Assembly: GCA_030844895.1 (NCBI GenBank)
Contig: CM061233.1
Coordinates: forward strand, 91,721,563 to 91,785,562
DNA: 64,000 nucleotides
Direction: 5' to 3'
DNA from: Ambrosia x helenae
Lineage: Eukaryota; Streptophyta; Magnoliopsida; Asterales; Asteraceae
The position numbers and the translations under genes were made by a program. Shown here in pieces: positions 11,310 through 23,883 of the stretch; positions within the stretch are counted from its first letter, which is position 1, and the number at the start of each line of letters is the position of its first letter. The notes under the pieces were generated by a model that was given only the letters and a program-made list of their open reading frames with translations, was not told where the DNA came from and searched no databases.

Positions 11310-11959
11310 TATTATTTAAACCGAGTGATAAATATATATATATATATATGTATAAAATTGTGAGTTAAAGAAAATAGGACTTAGGCACATTTGTATAATG
11401 ATGAAAAATAAAAATAAGGGCTTTTATGTATTAAAATTTGGGGAAAATTTTGCGATGTTACAGTCCCCCTACTTTTGGAAACTTCGTCCCGAAGTTTATT
11501 GAAAACACAGGGTTGAAGGTGATTGGGTAGAATTTAGGACAAGTGTGGCCTGGAAAATTTTGTGTTAAGGCACGGCATGAATAGAATAATCTGTTTCGAA
11601 TAATTTGGATAAGAGGTTTGTTATCTGTGAGTTTTAAGGGTAGGATTAGGTGTGTCTTGAAATCGCAAGGAGAATAAGAATCTTAAGTTTAGAAATTCTA
11701 AAAGAAATGCATGAGTTGATAGACTATAGAAAGACTAAATGAACTACCAGGTAACTAGAGTTTATAATTGGTTATTTACCGAAAACCTTGATAGAATTTC
11801 ACACTACCTTAACGTACCTGTAAATTCGTGATTACGTTCCGAACCGCAATCACCAATTTACTTTACATTAGGGTTTTGTGTCCTTCTATTTCTCTAACAC
11901 ACATGTAAGTAATGCAGAAATAATCCTGTGGTTGAACCTTTGTATTTAATGAGTCCAAC

Positions 11960-12153
11960 TATTGACCAGGAAAAAGACTCCTACCAGTTAGTGAGTAGGA
12001 ACCTCTACCGATTGTTGAGCAGGTTCGATAGCCTCCACCAGTCGTTGAGCAGGTTGTAGGGCCTCTCCCGACTGTTGAAAAGGCATGATGACCTCTACCA
12101 ATCGTTAAGTAGGTTATTTGGTACTCAACTAACTGTTGAGCAAGTACTTCATC
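11960..12153. repeat. ~38-bp tandem repeats in RT2 3' UTR
   Basis: About five degenerate units of roughly 37-40 bp are built on CCTCTACCRATYGTTGAGCAGG. A homologous array is present in RT3 at about 24746-24930, showing that the two elements share their 3' untranslated region. Confidence 0.75.
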
Positions 12154-12422
12154 CCCTATTAAGTGTAGATAAATTGCAAATTGATAATATGTTTATGTAA
12201 GCAGGTTTATAAGTATAACGAGTATAGTATATGAGTTGTAGTTGTATAGATTTAGATATTGATATAGCAATTAGTTCACATTCAAACAAGCATGCATCCA
12301 GGTGTTATGGTCATACTAGATGAACAACTCTCAGACAAAAATTTCAATACTAGAATTTATTACTTGAATAAAAAGCGTCAATACATAAAAAGCAAACAAC
12401 ATTCAAATGGTGGGGCTTGCTG

Positions 12423-13631
12423 TTAAGTAGCTGGAGGGTCTTGATCTCGGTTTAGTTTAGGGCATTGGTTACGGAAGTGACTTGGGTCTCCACATTCATA
12501 GCACTGACCATAGTTGTATCTACCAGGACGATTAGGATTAGCAGCCTGAGCAGGGTTGGTTGGTTGGTTGGTTGGTATAAAGGTTTGGGGTCTCACGACA
12601 TGTGTTGACCAGATGGCCATACTTACCACAATTGGTGCACAAGCGACACGCTGAAGCAGTGGGATGATGTCGTTTGCATGTGTTACACAATGGAAATTTT
12701 CCTGTATAAGGTTTCTTGTTAGAAGCTTGTGTAGTGAGGTTTACATCAGGATCCCTAGTCTTACGCTTCTGGTTCTCAGTAGTTACCGCGACTACAATAC
12801 TTGCTTTCTCGCCTTTCCGAACTAAGGTCCCGTTCTTTACGTGATTGTCAGTTAAGGTAGCTGCTAGACGCTTGGCCTCTTCGAGGGTAGCAGGGTTCCT
12901 TCCCCATACCGTGTCCTGAATCTGCATGGGTAAACCACCGATATACTTCTCGATGGCTACAGGTAGGGGAGTGACCTTATGGGGCAACAACAGACTGAGC
13001 TCATGGAAGCGGGTATTATAAGCAAGGTTTTCCCCACTATCCTGAGCAAGAGTGTGGAACTCATTCTCCAATTTCTTGATCTCGTTACGTGGGCAAAACT
13101 TTGCTTTCATTATCTCCTTGACTTGATCCCAAGTCATAGCAAGTGCAACTTCAGCTCCGCGGGTGCGCTTTTCCTCATTCCACCAAGTGAGTGCTCGTTT
13201 GTGAAGAACACTCATAGCATAACAGACCTTAAGGTTATCGGGACACTCACTGTTTATGAACGTATTCTCGATACCCTCGAACCATTGAAGGAGGCCAGTA
13301 GCTCCTTCGTCCCGCTAAACTTAGGAGGATTGCATGTATTAAAGTGTTTGAGGGTGCAGACTGGGTGAGCGTTCCCGTTTCCATTTCCATTCCCATTATG
13401 ATTCCCATTGCCGTCACCATTTCCATTAACGTTCCCATTCATTTGGATGACTTGAGCCAACAAGTTAGGAACCAGGGTTGCGATTTGTTGCGCCATTTGT
13501 TGGGAAATGATCGCAGCCAGTTGGGCATCACTTCCATTGTTGTGGTTAGTGTTGTGGTTGTGGTTGTGGTTGCTGCTCCCTTCATCATGATTGTCACCAC
13601 TGTTAAGGCGAGTGTTGCGACGTGGAGGCAT
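12423..13631 (-). pseudogene. gag: RT2 gag (capsid and zinc-knuckle protein), frameshifted
   Basis: The ATG at 13631 starts MPPRRNTRL, followed by an Asn/His/Gly-rich low-complexity stretch and CTLKHFNTCNPPKFSGT, the entry to the Retrotrans_gag capsid domain. A frameshift near 13280 moves the capsid (ALTWWNEEK, FCPRNEIKKLENEF, EKYIGGLP) into another frame. A first zinc cluster (CNTCKRHH, CTNCGKYGHLVNTC) follows. A second frameshift near 12560 precedes the last knuckle CYECGDPSHFRNQC and a stop at 12423. The product would package element RNA. Two frameshifts make this copy non-functional. No pol follows: sequence beyond the stop is 3' UTR and polypurine tract. Confidence 0.85.
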
Positions 13632-14160
13632 GATCTGTAAGAGACACAATGAAATGAATGAGGTAATATAAGGAATGTAATCATTTATCCATTAATTAAA
13701 ACGAATAAACGAAAACGTTGACTTATCAAAGATTATAGACTCTAATAACATAGTGAAGACATGCTTTAGCCTATAAGTGAACACTCATCCCGAGAATTCC
13801 CAGGTAGGCATCTGGGCCCCTCGTCTGATTGGGATATATGCGCAATGCCAGCCTAGACAGAAAACTCAGAATACAGGCGTTCACCCTTCCAGATTGCACG
13901 TGTTCGTTATTAAAATCTAGAACTTCGACGAGATCTCAAGGTGGTTCAGGCTAAACCTGAGGATTTTGTCCTATTAGTCAAAGAGTAGATCCAGTGATGG
14001 AGAGCAATCTTCTTGTAGGGATTAAAGTAGGGATAAGAAGTAGGAGGGAGATAGAGAATAGCAAGTAAAAGGAGCAAACACTGGTTATAATCCTATGGTT
14101 ATAGACTAGATTATTTTTCTAATAACCTAATTCCCTATAACCATGGCTCTGATACCAATC
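13632..14160 (-). promoter_or_regulatory. RT2 5' leader and primer-binding site
   Basis: On the minus strand, TGGTATCAGAGCCATGG (14141-14157) lies three bases inside the LTR edge and matches the 3' end of plant initiator tRNA-Met, the usual primer of this lineage. The leader between it and the gag ATG has no ORF. RT3 has a homologous leader at about 26100-26611. Confidence 0.85.
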
Positions 14161-16738
14161 TGTAACACCCCAACCGATGGCGGAAACATCGGGATGTCAC
14201 GTATTGATGATTTTTCAGTAGCTCATGGTAAATAATAAATTTCAATAATTGATTTAATTACATTACATACAATTGTTCTACAAGAATTTGTACATCAAAA
14301 TGAATAATACTAAATACACATCTTCAAGCATTAACTCTAATCTTCAAGCAAGCTATAACCTGAAACATGTTAAGTTTGAAAATATTTTGGGTCAACAAAA
14401 GTTGGTGAGAATACATAGGTTTTGTATATAGTTGAAAGCAATATGTTGTATAACAATCATAGTTGAGGTATAATAATGAATAATGATAGAATATGAGTCC
14501 GACATGTAACAATACGTCTTTTGTACAATCAAACCTTGTGTCGACTGAGACCTAACTCGCAAGTTAGTAAAAGTGTAACTGTTATCGATCATCCCTGAAT
14601 TTATGCGGGGGGATGGGTTTGTCAGACCTATAGCGCTATAATCTAAACAGGCGGCTTGATCAATGTTAATGATTGTACTGTGTCTTTTTGTTACAGTCAA
14701 ATGATAGAATGAGTAAATGATAGTGTAATTGAATCACAAGTTTTCAACAATGTAATAATGAGTAAATGATAGTATATAAAATGTTTAAACATGTTTCACC
14801 CCAAAATGTAAAACAGAAAAAGGGGCTATGTAAACTCACATTAGTGTTAGAATGGAGACCCTTGTTATATATGTAAATGTGGCTCGTGTGTATCCAAATA
14901 TCACCCTATTTCAAGGTAAGAAATAAGTGTTGGGGAAAACTTAATAAGTCTAAGTTTTCTAGTATAAAATGTGCTAGGGTTCCTAACTTAATAATTGATT
15001 TATGATTAAATATGAATAATTTAAATAAATAAAGAAATAATTAATAAAAATGTTTTCTGACCAGTATTAACTAAAAGTAGTTAAATTATAATGTAATAAA
15101 TGTGAAAATAGTTTTTATAAAATTATTTTCTTAATTAATGAATATTTGTATATAAATACTTATTTGACAAAATATAGACTTAATATTTAAAAATATTAAA
15201 AATTATAAATTTCGAATAAAAAATTTATATTTCTGATCTAAATGATTAATAATAATTTATGTGAAATTTTGATATAAAAATAATGAAAAATGAATTTATT
15301 ATGATTTATTAATTATTAAAATAACAAAAATCGATTAAAAATATTTAAATATATGATTTTCCAGAAATAAAATTTATTCCAGAAATGTTTATTGATTTAT
15401 AAACTTAGAATAATTTTTGTGGAATTTTTCAAAGTCGTTTTGATATTTTTATAGAATTTTATAATTATAATAGAATAAATTTATAATATTTATTATATAT
15501 AATATATAAAAGATTTTTGAAAAAATAAAAATTGTATGATAAACTTATCTATTAGAATATCATAAAATAATTTTTGTAGAATTTAATAAACATCTTTAGT
15601 ATTTTAAAACCATTTTTAAAAATAATAGTGAATATATTTATAAGTATAAAGGGTTTTTTTTTTTAAAAAAAAAAAATGATTTGTTTGTGCTAGGGATCGA
15701 ACCCGGGCCACTAGCCGGTTCATGTTTTAAATCACAAGCCTAGACCATCTGGTCTAGACCCTGAGAACGATTATTGTTGATTCCAATCACTTATATAGGT
15801 TTACTGGTTAATTAATGATTTGTTTAAGAAAATAAAAAGAAGGATACCGGGTTCGAACCTGTGTACTGATCCGGTCCAACGTTTTAAAACAAGGGGGTAG
15901 TACCAACTGATCCAAAGATCAGTTTGTGCTGTCTTTAAAACAGAAACTTATATAAGCGATCTGCGACTTGTGATATTATCCCCAAAATAAACGTGATGAA
16001 CCCTAGCTATCTAATAATCTTTAATAACAAACAATAGCCTCTGATTTGTTAGGGCTATTGTTTGTTTATGGCCGATAATCAAAACCCATACAAAAAATTG
16101 AACTTACAATGCTCTATGATGCGTGAAGAACGAGTCAACGAAATAGTCAACGAAGCTCGATCTGTGAACTCTTAACGATGAACAGAAGAAATTGATAGTG
16201 GGATAGTGATATTCGGCGTGTTTAGGCCTTAGAGGGAGGTTCAATTTATATTATAACATACGGCTCGTATAAATGGAAGCTTTGACCCATACCTTATGTA
16301 AAATCGTATAATTGGCTTAAATTTGGTATGCTTTGATGGAAATTTTGTCGTAGGGAGCAAGCTAGAAGGCCGGTCAAACACAATCTTTATATAATTGCTA
16401 TCAAAACGCGGAAATTCCTAATCTAATTCGATCACAGTTGACTTATAGAGTTGACTGGGCTTTTAAAGGAAACTATTAAGTTTGTTTGGTTCAGGATATA
16501 AAACAAAATAGGGCAGTAGCTCAGTTGGTTGGTGCGTGAGGTTGAAAATGGTTGGTCACGGGATCGAGTCCGAGCACCAACCCCCCTTTTTTAACAGCAA
16601 AGAAAGGGAAAGAGTATGGGGTTGGGCTGTTATGTGGGCCGCCCGTTGGGCTTCTGGTGGGCTCCGAAAATGAATATAGGGATAAGGCTTGGTTTGGTTA
16701 AGAAAATTTTGACAAAACACTACTACATAAAAATCTGA

Positions 16739-16779
<41 letters not shown>

Positions 16780-16937
16780 TATTATTATTTAAACCGAGTG
16801 ATATATATATATATATGTATATATGTATAAAATTGTGAGTTAAAGAAAATAGGACTTAGCCACATTTGTATAATGATGAAAAATAAAAATAAGGGCTTTT
16901 ATGTATTAAAATTTGGGGAAAATTTTGCGATGTTACA
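14161..16937 (-). repeat. RT2 5' LTR (right copy)
   Basis: It is co-linear with 8679-11462, with scattered substitutions and length changes in mononucleotide, C-run and TA tracts. It ends GATGTTACA before the TSD GTTGA. It carries the same three tRNA-like modules. Confidence 0.9.
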
Positions 16938-17237
16938 GTTGACGTCGTTTTGGCATGTTTTTCTCAGGTCGCTAACGTAGCACAGCCGGAACTAGGCGCA
17001 CGAGTCTGTATTGGCGTCTAGGCTTAGTATCATATTTTGAAATAAATGTTTTGAACACGTTGGTAAATGGTTTTGTACTGATTAAATGCTTCCGCTACGG
17101 TTTTATATCTTATGACAACTATGTTTTGAGTTTACGTATTTCATATAGTAGTTTTTATTGTGACCGTTAACTTGGATCCTGGTTTGTCATGCCGCGCGGT
17201 AAAACTCCGCAAGTGGAAATTTGAGGGTGTGACAGAT

Positions 17238-17255
17238 TGGTATCAGAGCCAATGG
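17238..17255 (+). promoter_or_regulatory. RT1 primer-binding site
   Basis: TGGTATCAGAGCCAATGG, three bases after the end of the 5' LTR, is complementary to the 3' end of initiator tRNA-Met. Its position defines the LTR boundary and the plus orientation of RT1. The leader from 17256 to 17762 shows no coding feature. Confidence 0.88.
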
Positions 17256-17762
17256 TTATAGTGAACTAGGACTGCATATAGAGTCTAGTCTATAGCCGAG
17301 TCACACACACTAGACGGTCACATACTTTGAGTTGCTTAGTGGGGTACGTACTAATATTGTTGGGGTGTCTTTATATCATCATACTTCTGTGTTACATCAT
17401 CATCCACTCTTACTTGGGCTCTTGCCTACTCTTGCCTTCTTCTTCGGGATTTGAAGATGAGGGGACTGACTAGTTGACTCTTGCACATACATACTCTCTT
17501 ACACTTACACCTATCGTGACACGTTACTAGGAGACGATATTCGGTGACCGAAGTTTGAACTAGGAGTACATTTGGAGGACCATGTAGAATAGTTTATCAT
17601 TTCGGGTGCACACGAAATCATAAACTGAAATGCATGAAAATCCCAGTGGACTTTGAGTTTGGATGTACAGTCTCGGGTTTGTCCCTAGGTTTAACTCTTG
17701 CAATTTCTAGTGGTTGGAACTAGAAGTGAATCTGAGTCCCTCGATTTCTTGATTTCTAGATC

Positions 17763-18917
17763 ATGTCTGGAGCTCTTCGTGGTGGACGTCATGGTGGCGG
17801 CGGTGGCCGTGCTGGCGGTGGTGGCCGTGCTGGTGGCGGTGGTCGTGGTAACATCAACATGACCCAAGCTGAACTGAACGACTTGTTGCAACAGCAAGTG
17901 AACATGGCCATGGCTACTTTCCAGGCCGGACTTAACGCTATGGGTGTGAGTTGATTTCTATCGAGTCCGTGTTTGTGATGTGTAACTGTCCCGCTGGGGA
18001 CCGGGTTAAGTATGCTACTGCGACATTTAAGGGGCCTGGATTGTCGTGGTGGAATGCTACTGCTCAGAACATGGGTTTAGGGGAGGCTATAGCCATGCCT
18101 TGGGCAGATTTTGTACATCTTTTGAGGAGTGAGTACTGTCCTAGGGAGGAAGTACAAAAGTTGGAACATGAGGTTTGGAGTTATAAGATGGTTGGGTCTG
18201 AGGTTGAGGAGTACACTGTGAGGCGGAACGAGCTAGCAGTGTTGTGCCCTGATTTGCACACATCTGAGTATAGGAGGATCGAGCACTACGTCTCTGGGTT
18301 GATGCCAGAGATTGCAGGGTTGGTGGCTACTGGGAATCTTCCCACACTTGCTGAGGTTGTCCGATCGGCTCATCGGATGGCTAACTTGAAGGTGGCAGAA
18401 GGTGTTTTGCCTCCTAAGGGTACTACTGTGAATGGTTCTGAGGGGAACAAGAGGAAGTGGGACAACGTGGGGAAGAGTGTCGTGCCAGCACCATCTCAGC
18501 GGTGAAGAAGTTTGAATCATCTAGGTCTTCTTCGGGGCAGAAATCGAGTGGGTATGTTGGAAAGCATCCCAAGTGTAACAAGTGTGGTTATCATCACTCT
18601 AGGAGTTGTGAACGAGCTCGTTGTCATCGATGCCACCAGTTGGGGCATCTTGCTAAGGATTGCAAGGTGTCACTTCCCTCGACTCAGGCTCCTTCTGCTG
18701 CTCCTGCTCCTGCTACTCAAGGGACTCCAGGAAAGCAGGGGTGCTATAATTGTGGTGACACGGGGCATTTCAAGCGTGATTGTCCCAAGCTGAGACAGGG
18801 CGAGAATGGGAAGGGAGGGAACGGTAACGGTAACGGGAACAACGGAGGCGGCGGTAGGACTGCGCATGCTTTCGTTATTGGATCTGCAGAGGCTAGGCAT
18901 GATCCAGACACAGTCCC
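17763..18917 (+). pseudogene. gag: RT1 gag, deleted and frameshifted
   Basis: The ATG at 17763 gives MSGALRGGRHGGGGG, a Gly/Arg-rich N-terminus, then NMTQAELNDLLQQQ. The frame breaks near 17950, where a segment corresponding to roughly 30 residues at the capsid start is missing (compare RT4 gag). The capsid resumes with IESVFVMCNC, WWNATAQNMG, EYCPREEVQKLEHE and EHYVSGLMPEIAGL. Another frameshift near 18495 precedes the zinc clusters CNKCGYHH...CHRCHQLGHLAKDC and CYNCGDTGHFKRDC (18741-18782). It is close to RT4 and RT5 gag in sequence and shares the MSG start. The copy cannot be translated as one protein. Confidence 0.85.
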
Positions 18918-21768
18918 GGTACGTTCCTTCTTAATGATCGCTATGTTTCTGTCTTGTTTGATTCTGGTGCCGATAAGAGTTTCATATCTGTGGGCTTTAG
19001 TCGATTGCTAGATATAGTACCTATGTAAGCGAAAGATTTTGACTAAACAGGATTAATTGATCATACAAGTTACAAAACCAGGTGCGGAAACCCTAGCTTT
19101 GAACAAACTGATAAAAACTCAAATCAAAACACAATCAATATCATTTTCAAAGGTTTTCATAGATTAACTTTTGCATAAACTTGATTACAATCACAATTCG
19201 GTTAATCTAGATCAATAACAGACACTTTCAATCTAACCTGGAACCTGACCTCAAAACACACACAACTAATAACTCTCTATACATTACAAAAACACAATTT
19301 CTATTTATAGATGCTGCACATTCGCCCATATGCTGTGGTCGAATGTGGAAGAGTTCCACATTCGCCCCGTATAAGGTACGAATCTACAACTTCAGTCAAG
19401 CTCCCTTGCACCTTCGCCCAGATAAATCTACCTTCGCCCACTTCTGCTTTCCTTCGACCAATCAGAATACACCTTCTATCTATCAGCACTCTAACATATG
19501 TTAATATCCAATCATTAGTCGCAAAACGCATCTACAACCTACACCTTTAGAGGCTAAGTACTTGATAGAATTGGCTAATGGTAAGAAAATCGAAGCGACA
19601 CACATTCTTAAGGAATGTCGCTTAGAACTGTCGGGTTTGTCGTTCCCCATTGACCTTGTGCCGGTATCCCTAGGTAGTTTCGATGTCGTTGTGGGAATGG
19701 ATTGGTTATCGTTGTATCGCGCGAAGATCGTTTGTTTCGATAAGGTCATTCGGATCCCTCTCCCTGATGGAGAGACTCTTTCGGTCCATGGCGAGAAGAA
19801 CGGTGCTCCGCTGAGTATCATTTCTAGCATGAAAGCCCTTAAGTACCTTCGAAAGGGTTATTCGGCCATTCTGGCACTTGTTTCTGTTTTGACTAACGAT
19901 GAGAAGAAGATCGAGGATATCCCCGTGGTTCGTGATTTTCCCGATGTGTTTCCTGATGATTTACCTGGTCTCCCTCCCTATCGTCAGGTTGAGTTCGGCA
20001 TTGATCTTATTCCGGGTGCAGCTCCGATTGCCCGAGCTCCGTATCGTCTTGCACCTCCCGAGATGCAAGAGTTGTCCAACCAGTTACAGGAACTCTTGGA
20101 AAAGGGTTTCATCCGACCGAGTTCGGGAGCTCCTATTTTGTTTGGGAAGAAGAAGGACGGAAGCCTTCACATGTCTATCGATTATCGTGAGCTGAACAAA
20201 GTGACCATCAAAAATCTTTACCCTCTCCCTCGCATTGATGATCTCTTTGACCAGCTCCAGGGCTCTAGTTACTATTCGAAGATTGATTTGCGATCTAGTT
20301 ATCACCAGTTGCGCGTTCAGGAAGCCGACGTTTCGAAGTCTACTTTTCGTACTCGTTATGGCCATTTTGAGTTCTTGGTCATGCCTTTTAGTCTCACTAA
20401 CGCACCGGCGGTGTTCATTGATTTGATGAACCGCGTTTGCAAGCCTTACCTTGATAAATTCGTCATCGTGTTTATTGATGACATTCTGGTTTATTCTAAG
20501 AATAAGACGGATCATGAGGAACACTTATGGTTGGTCTTGGAACTTTTGAGACGAGAGCAGTTCTATGCTAAGTTCTCAAAGTGTGATTTTTTGGTTACGC
20601 GAAGTTCAATTCCTCGTGCATGTGGTTAATGAACTGGGAATTCATGTCGATCCGGCTATGATCAAAGCTATTAAAGACTGGGAAGCACCAAAGATGCCCT
20701 CTGAGGTGCGGAAATTCCTAGGTCTTGCGGGTTACTATCGTCGTTTCATTGAGGGATTTTCGAAGATCGCTCAACCCCTCACCACTCTTACCCAGAAGGA
20801 CCGACAGTTCGACTGGGGTGAACCACAAGAATCGGCATTCCAGATGCTGAAACTTAAACTTTGTTCTGCACCTATCCTATCCTTACCCGAGGGTACGGAT
20901 GATTTTGTTGTGTACTGTGACGCTTCTATCCGCGGTCTCGGTTGTGTGTTGATGCAACGCGCGGGAAGGTCATTGCTTATGCATATCGTCAACTCAAGGT
21001 TCACAAGAAGAATTACACTACCCACAACCTAGAATTGGGTGCAGTGGTTTTTGCGTTGAAAATCTGGAGACATTACTTGTACGGTACCAAATGTGATGTA
21101 TACACCGATCACAAGAGTCTCCAGCACATTTTCGACCAGAAGGAGTTAAACATGTGGCAGCGTCGCTGGGTTGAACTCCTGAACGACTATGACTGTGCTA
21201 TTAAGTATCATCCTGGCCAGGCGAACGTTGTGGCGGATGCCTTGAGTAGGAAGGAATGCCATTCATTCCTCTTTGCCTGATCAAATCCGTTCTGTACAAT
21301 TGGAAGCTTTAAAGGAGGAAATCCTTAAAGGTGAAACTATGCACAGTGCTGACAAGCACCTTGAACTTAGGTCCTATGGCCTACACTAATTTGCAGAACG
21401 TGTTTGGGTTCCCTTGTTTGGGGAATTACGGGAGCTTGTCTTGGATGAAGCTCATAAATCCCGGTATTCTATTCACCCTGGCTCCGATAAGATGTATCAG
21501 GATTTGAAGATACTTTATTGGTGGCCAAACATGAAGGCTGACATAGCCTCAAACGTGAGCAAATGCTTGACTTATGATAAAGTCAAGGTGGAGTATCAGA
21601 AGCCGCCTGGTCTCCAGTCCCATGCAACAACCAGAGATTCCAGAATGGAAGTGGGAACGGATCACGATGGATTTTGTGACCAAACTACCAAAATCACCAA
21701 GTGGTTGCGATATGATTTGGGTGATTGTTGATAGATTGACAAAATCGGCGTGTTTCATACCTATTAAG
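18918..21768 (+). pseudogene. pol: RT1 pol: protease, reverse transcriptase, RNase H, integrase N-part
   Basis: The protease active site DSGAD is at 18960-18974. The protease is split by a solo LTR (19024-19536) and resumes at 19542. The longest open stretch (19562-20629) has ANGKKIEA, VGMDWL and the reverse transcriptase with YRELNKVTIKN, YPLPRIDDLFDQL, IDLRSSYHQLR and the catalytic VFIDDILVYS (about 20468-20500). A frameshift near 20600 leads into the connection and RNase H (FLGLAGYYRRF, YCDASIRGLG). Another near 20945 leads to YTDHKSLQHIF and NVVADALSR. The integrase zinc domain begins about 21450 (H..H with the first Cys kept and the second replaced by Tyr) and the first catalytic Asp is in TMDFVTKLP. 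RT3 interrupts it at 21768. Numerous breaks make it inactive. Confidence 0.9.
19024..19536 (-). mobile_element. Solo LTR (513 bp) inside RT1 protease, TSD ACCTA
   Basis: The sequence starts TGTAAGCGAAAG and ends GCATCTACA, flanked by a perfect 5-bp duplication ACCTA (19019-19023 and 19537-19541). Only one LTR and no internal region are present, so it is a solo LTR produced by LTR-LTR recombination. On the minus strand it has a TATA box (complement of 19301-19310) preceded by TTCGCCC/GGTCGAA dyads like those of the RT1 family, although the rest of the sequence differs and it is much shorter. A Copia-type origin is possible but not shown. Confidence 0.85.
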
Positions 21769-23835
21769 TGTAACACCCTAACCGATGGCGGAAACATCGA
21801 GGTGTCACGTATGAATGATTGTTCAGTAGCTCATGGTAATACATAAGTTTAAATAATCCTTTATTTCATTACAGTATTGAATTACATTAAATGTCTTGAA
21901 TTAAATCTAATGCATCCAATAATTAAACAAAGCTTAAAACTTCAAATATCTTCTCATGCTTGCTCTAGACTTCAAGCATCAGTATTTCCTGTTGAGTTTG
22001 GAAAATATGGGGGGGGGGGGTCAACTAGAAGTTGGTGAGAATACATAAGCCAAGCCAAGCAATTAAGTTTTATAAAAGTTTAGCAATTCATATGTCTAAT
22101 GTAAGTTTAAGTCTACATGAATAAACATGAAGTGTAGTATGCACATAATCAATCCTCCGACAAAGTTTAGGTCCATCCCGCATCCACGATTCTCCTTATA
22201 AAGTTTAGGTTCATCCCGCATTCACGGTTCTCCTTATAAATTTTAGGTCCATCCCGCATTCACGGTTCTCCTTATAAAGTTTAGGTCCATCCCGCATTCA
22301 CGGTTCTCCTTATAAAGTTTGGAACGATAACAATCACCCGCGCTCCCCATAGAAATAGTCAACGAATCTAGGTGGGGTTGTCAATCCAATAAATCTATCA
22401 TTGTATATCGCCGGCTTGGCCACAGCTAATGATTATGTAAGTTGAAGTTTAAGTCTAATAGTCTTTGTCTAAGTCATGAGGCATTAAAGTTTACAACTAG
22501 ACATGTATGTAGAATTGCTTAAGTATAAAATTTCAAGTATAAAGAATTGCATAAACAAGGTTACGTAAACTCACCTTAGCAAAGTGTTAAGTCTTGTGAA
22601 ATAGAATAAGTGTAATCCAACGTTGCCAAGTATTACCCTATGTTTAAGGCAATAAATAAGTCTTTCTAGTCTACAAGTATTTCTAGGGTTCCTAATTTAT
22701 TTGAAACGTAATAAAAAGAGTGTAACATAAATCATAAAAAAAACTAATCATAAAAAGTTTTAGTTAATTGTTTGATAAAACAAGTTCTAATGGAAATTGT
22801 TCAAAATATATAATCAATTGTATACGTTTATAGAAAAAAATAATAATTAGATTTTAATCCTTTACGGGCTTAGGATAGTTATTTCAATTACAATGATTAT
22901 CTAAAATGAGTTTCATATTAAGAGATTTACATGCTACGTAAATTGCAATGACCCATTTATAACAGTATGCTTTTTTTTATTTCATAGATTAAAATAATTT
23001 AATAAAATTAGTTTGAACAAAAACTTATAAGTATTAAACTAGTACTAAAAAAATAGTTAATTGGATGACAAACATTAAATAATTTGATATGGGTTTATCA
23101 TTTTAAATAATTATTAGAAAAAGAAAATGTATTAAACTTCAAATAAGATGCAAAAGAAAAGTTGAGATATGAAGTTTATTTAGTATAAAGGATATGATAG
23201 TCCATGTGCCCCAATTATTAGTTTCTTAAACAACAACTTCCCAAACTTGACCAAATTAGGAACAAAGGGCACCTCAAACACATCTTCATATGTGTGTTTG
23301 GCAGGAAGCTCGAGATCGAGAAAAAAAAAAGAATATAAGACTCACAGTGCCGGAGGAAGAGGCGGTGATGGCGAGCGCCAGAGATTAAGACCATTAAGGG
23401 ACGGTGGTCTGGAGTTGACGGTTGTCGGTTACCGGTGGCTTGTCGGGAGGACGGAGCGGCGTCCGTTTGACACAAGCAGAAGGGAGGAGACCAAGAAGGT
23501 ATGGAATGTGGTTCACGACGGTGGATGTTGCAAAACCGCTAGTTCAATACGGGTTTGTAGACGGATTTATCTAGCACACGCCAACCCACAAGAGATCGAT
23601 AGAGAGTTGGGTCAGGAAATGGTTGGTATAAACTTTTTGGTTCAACTTGTTTGTTTCATTTCTATACAAGACTATATATACACATACAAACACAACAAAG
23701 ATGGAGATAAAAGCTCCTCTAGACTTTGACTCAATAATTATACTTTGACTCAATAATTACACATAATTCTTTGACTCAAGACTTTCACTCCAAGAATTAT
23801 GTTGTCAAGACTTTGACTCTTGACTCAAGGCTTTG

Positions 23836-23883
<48 letters not shown>

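Larger units (their letters stand above)
8679..11462 (-). repeat. RT2 3' LTR (left copy)
   Basis: It begins TGTAACACCCCAACCGATGG and ends GCGATGTTACA. It is very AT-rich between about 9480 and 10200. It contains three tRNA-like modules (about 10213-10290, 10370-10452 and 11034-11108), a TTA microsatellite at about 11272-11316 and TA repeats at about 11333-11350. The minus-strand polypurine tract lies just to its right (11463-11475, complement AAAAGTAGGGGGA). Confidence 0.9.
8679..16937 (-). mobile_element. RT2: gag-only Ty3/Gypsy-type element inside the RT1 5' LTR
   Basis: A minus-strand element with LTRs 8679-11462 and 14161-16937 (TGTAACACCCC...GATGTTACA, about 2.78 kb each). The TSD GTTGA (8674-8678 and 16938-16942) is perfect. 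The RT1 3' LTR shows the unoccupied site (one GTTGA followed by CGTCG at about 34437). The internal 2.7 kb holds a primer-binding site (14141-14157), a broken gag and a 3' untranslated region with a tandem array. No protease, reverse transcriptase or integrase is present, so it depended on another element for mobility. Its LTRs are alike along their full length but differ at many scattered positions, so it is older than RT4. Confidence 0.92.
6432..17234 (+). repeat. RT1 5' LTR, interrupted by RT2
   Basis: The LTR proper is 6432-8678 plus 16943-17234 (about 2.5 kb). The missing piece is RT2 with one TSD copy. It starts TATGACACCC (TG mutated to TA) and ends TTTGAGGGTGTGACA just before the primer-binding site. 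It retains a 653-bp segment (7458-8110, between two GATCT copies) that the 3' LTR lacks. It carries a TATA box at 6984-6991 and two arrays of TTCGACC/GGGCGAA dyads. Confidence 0.88.

Noticed and set aside
13344..13640. Plus-strand ORFs opposite RT2 gag
   Set aside because: Antisense shadows of the Asn/Gly repeats in gag.
22167..22318. CRISPR-like array
   Set aside because: Units are contiguous 38-bp tandem repeats without unique spacers, in a plant LTR.
23247..23729. 160-codon plus-strand ORF in the RT3 LTR
   Set aside because: It is LTR sequence antisense to the element. The matching stretch in the other LTR (28052-28488) is frameshifted, and no domain is recognisable.
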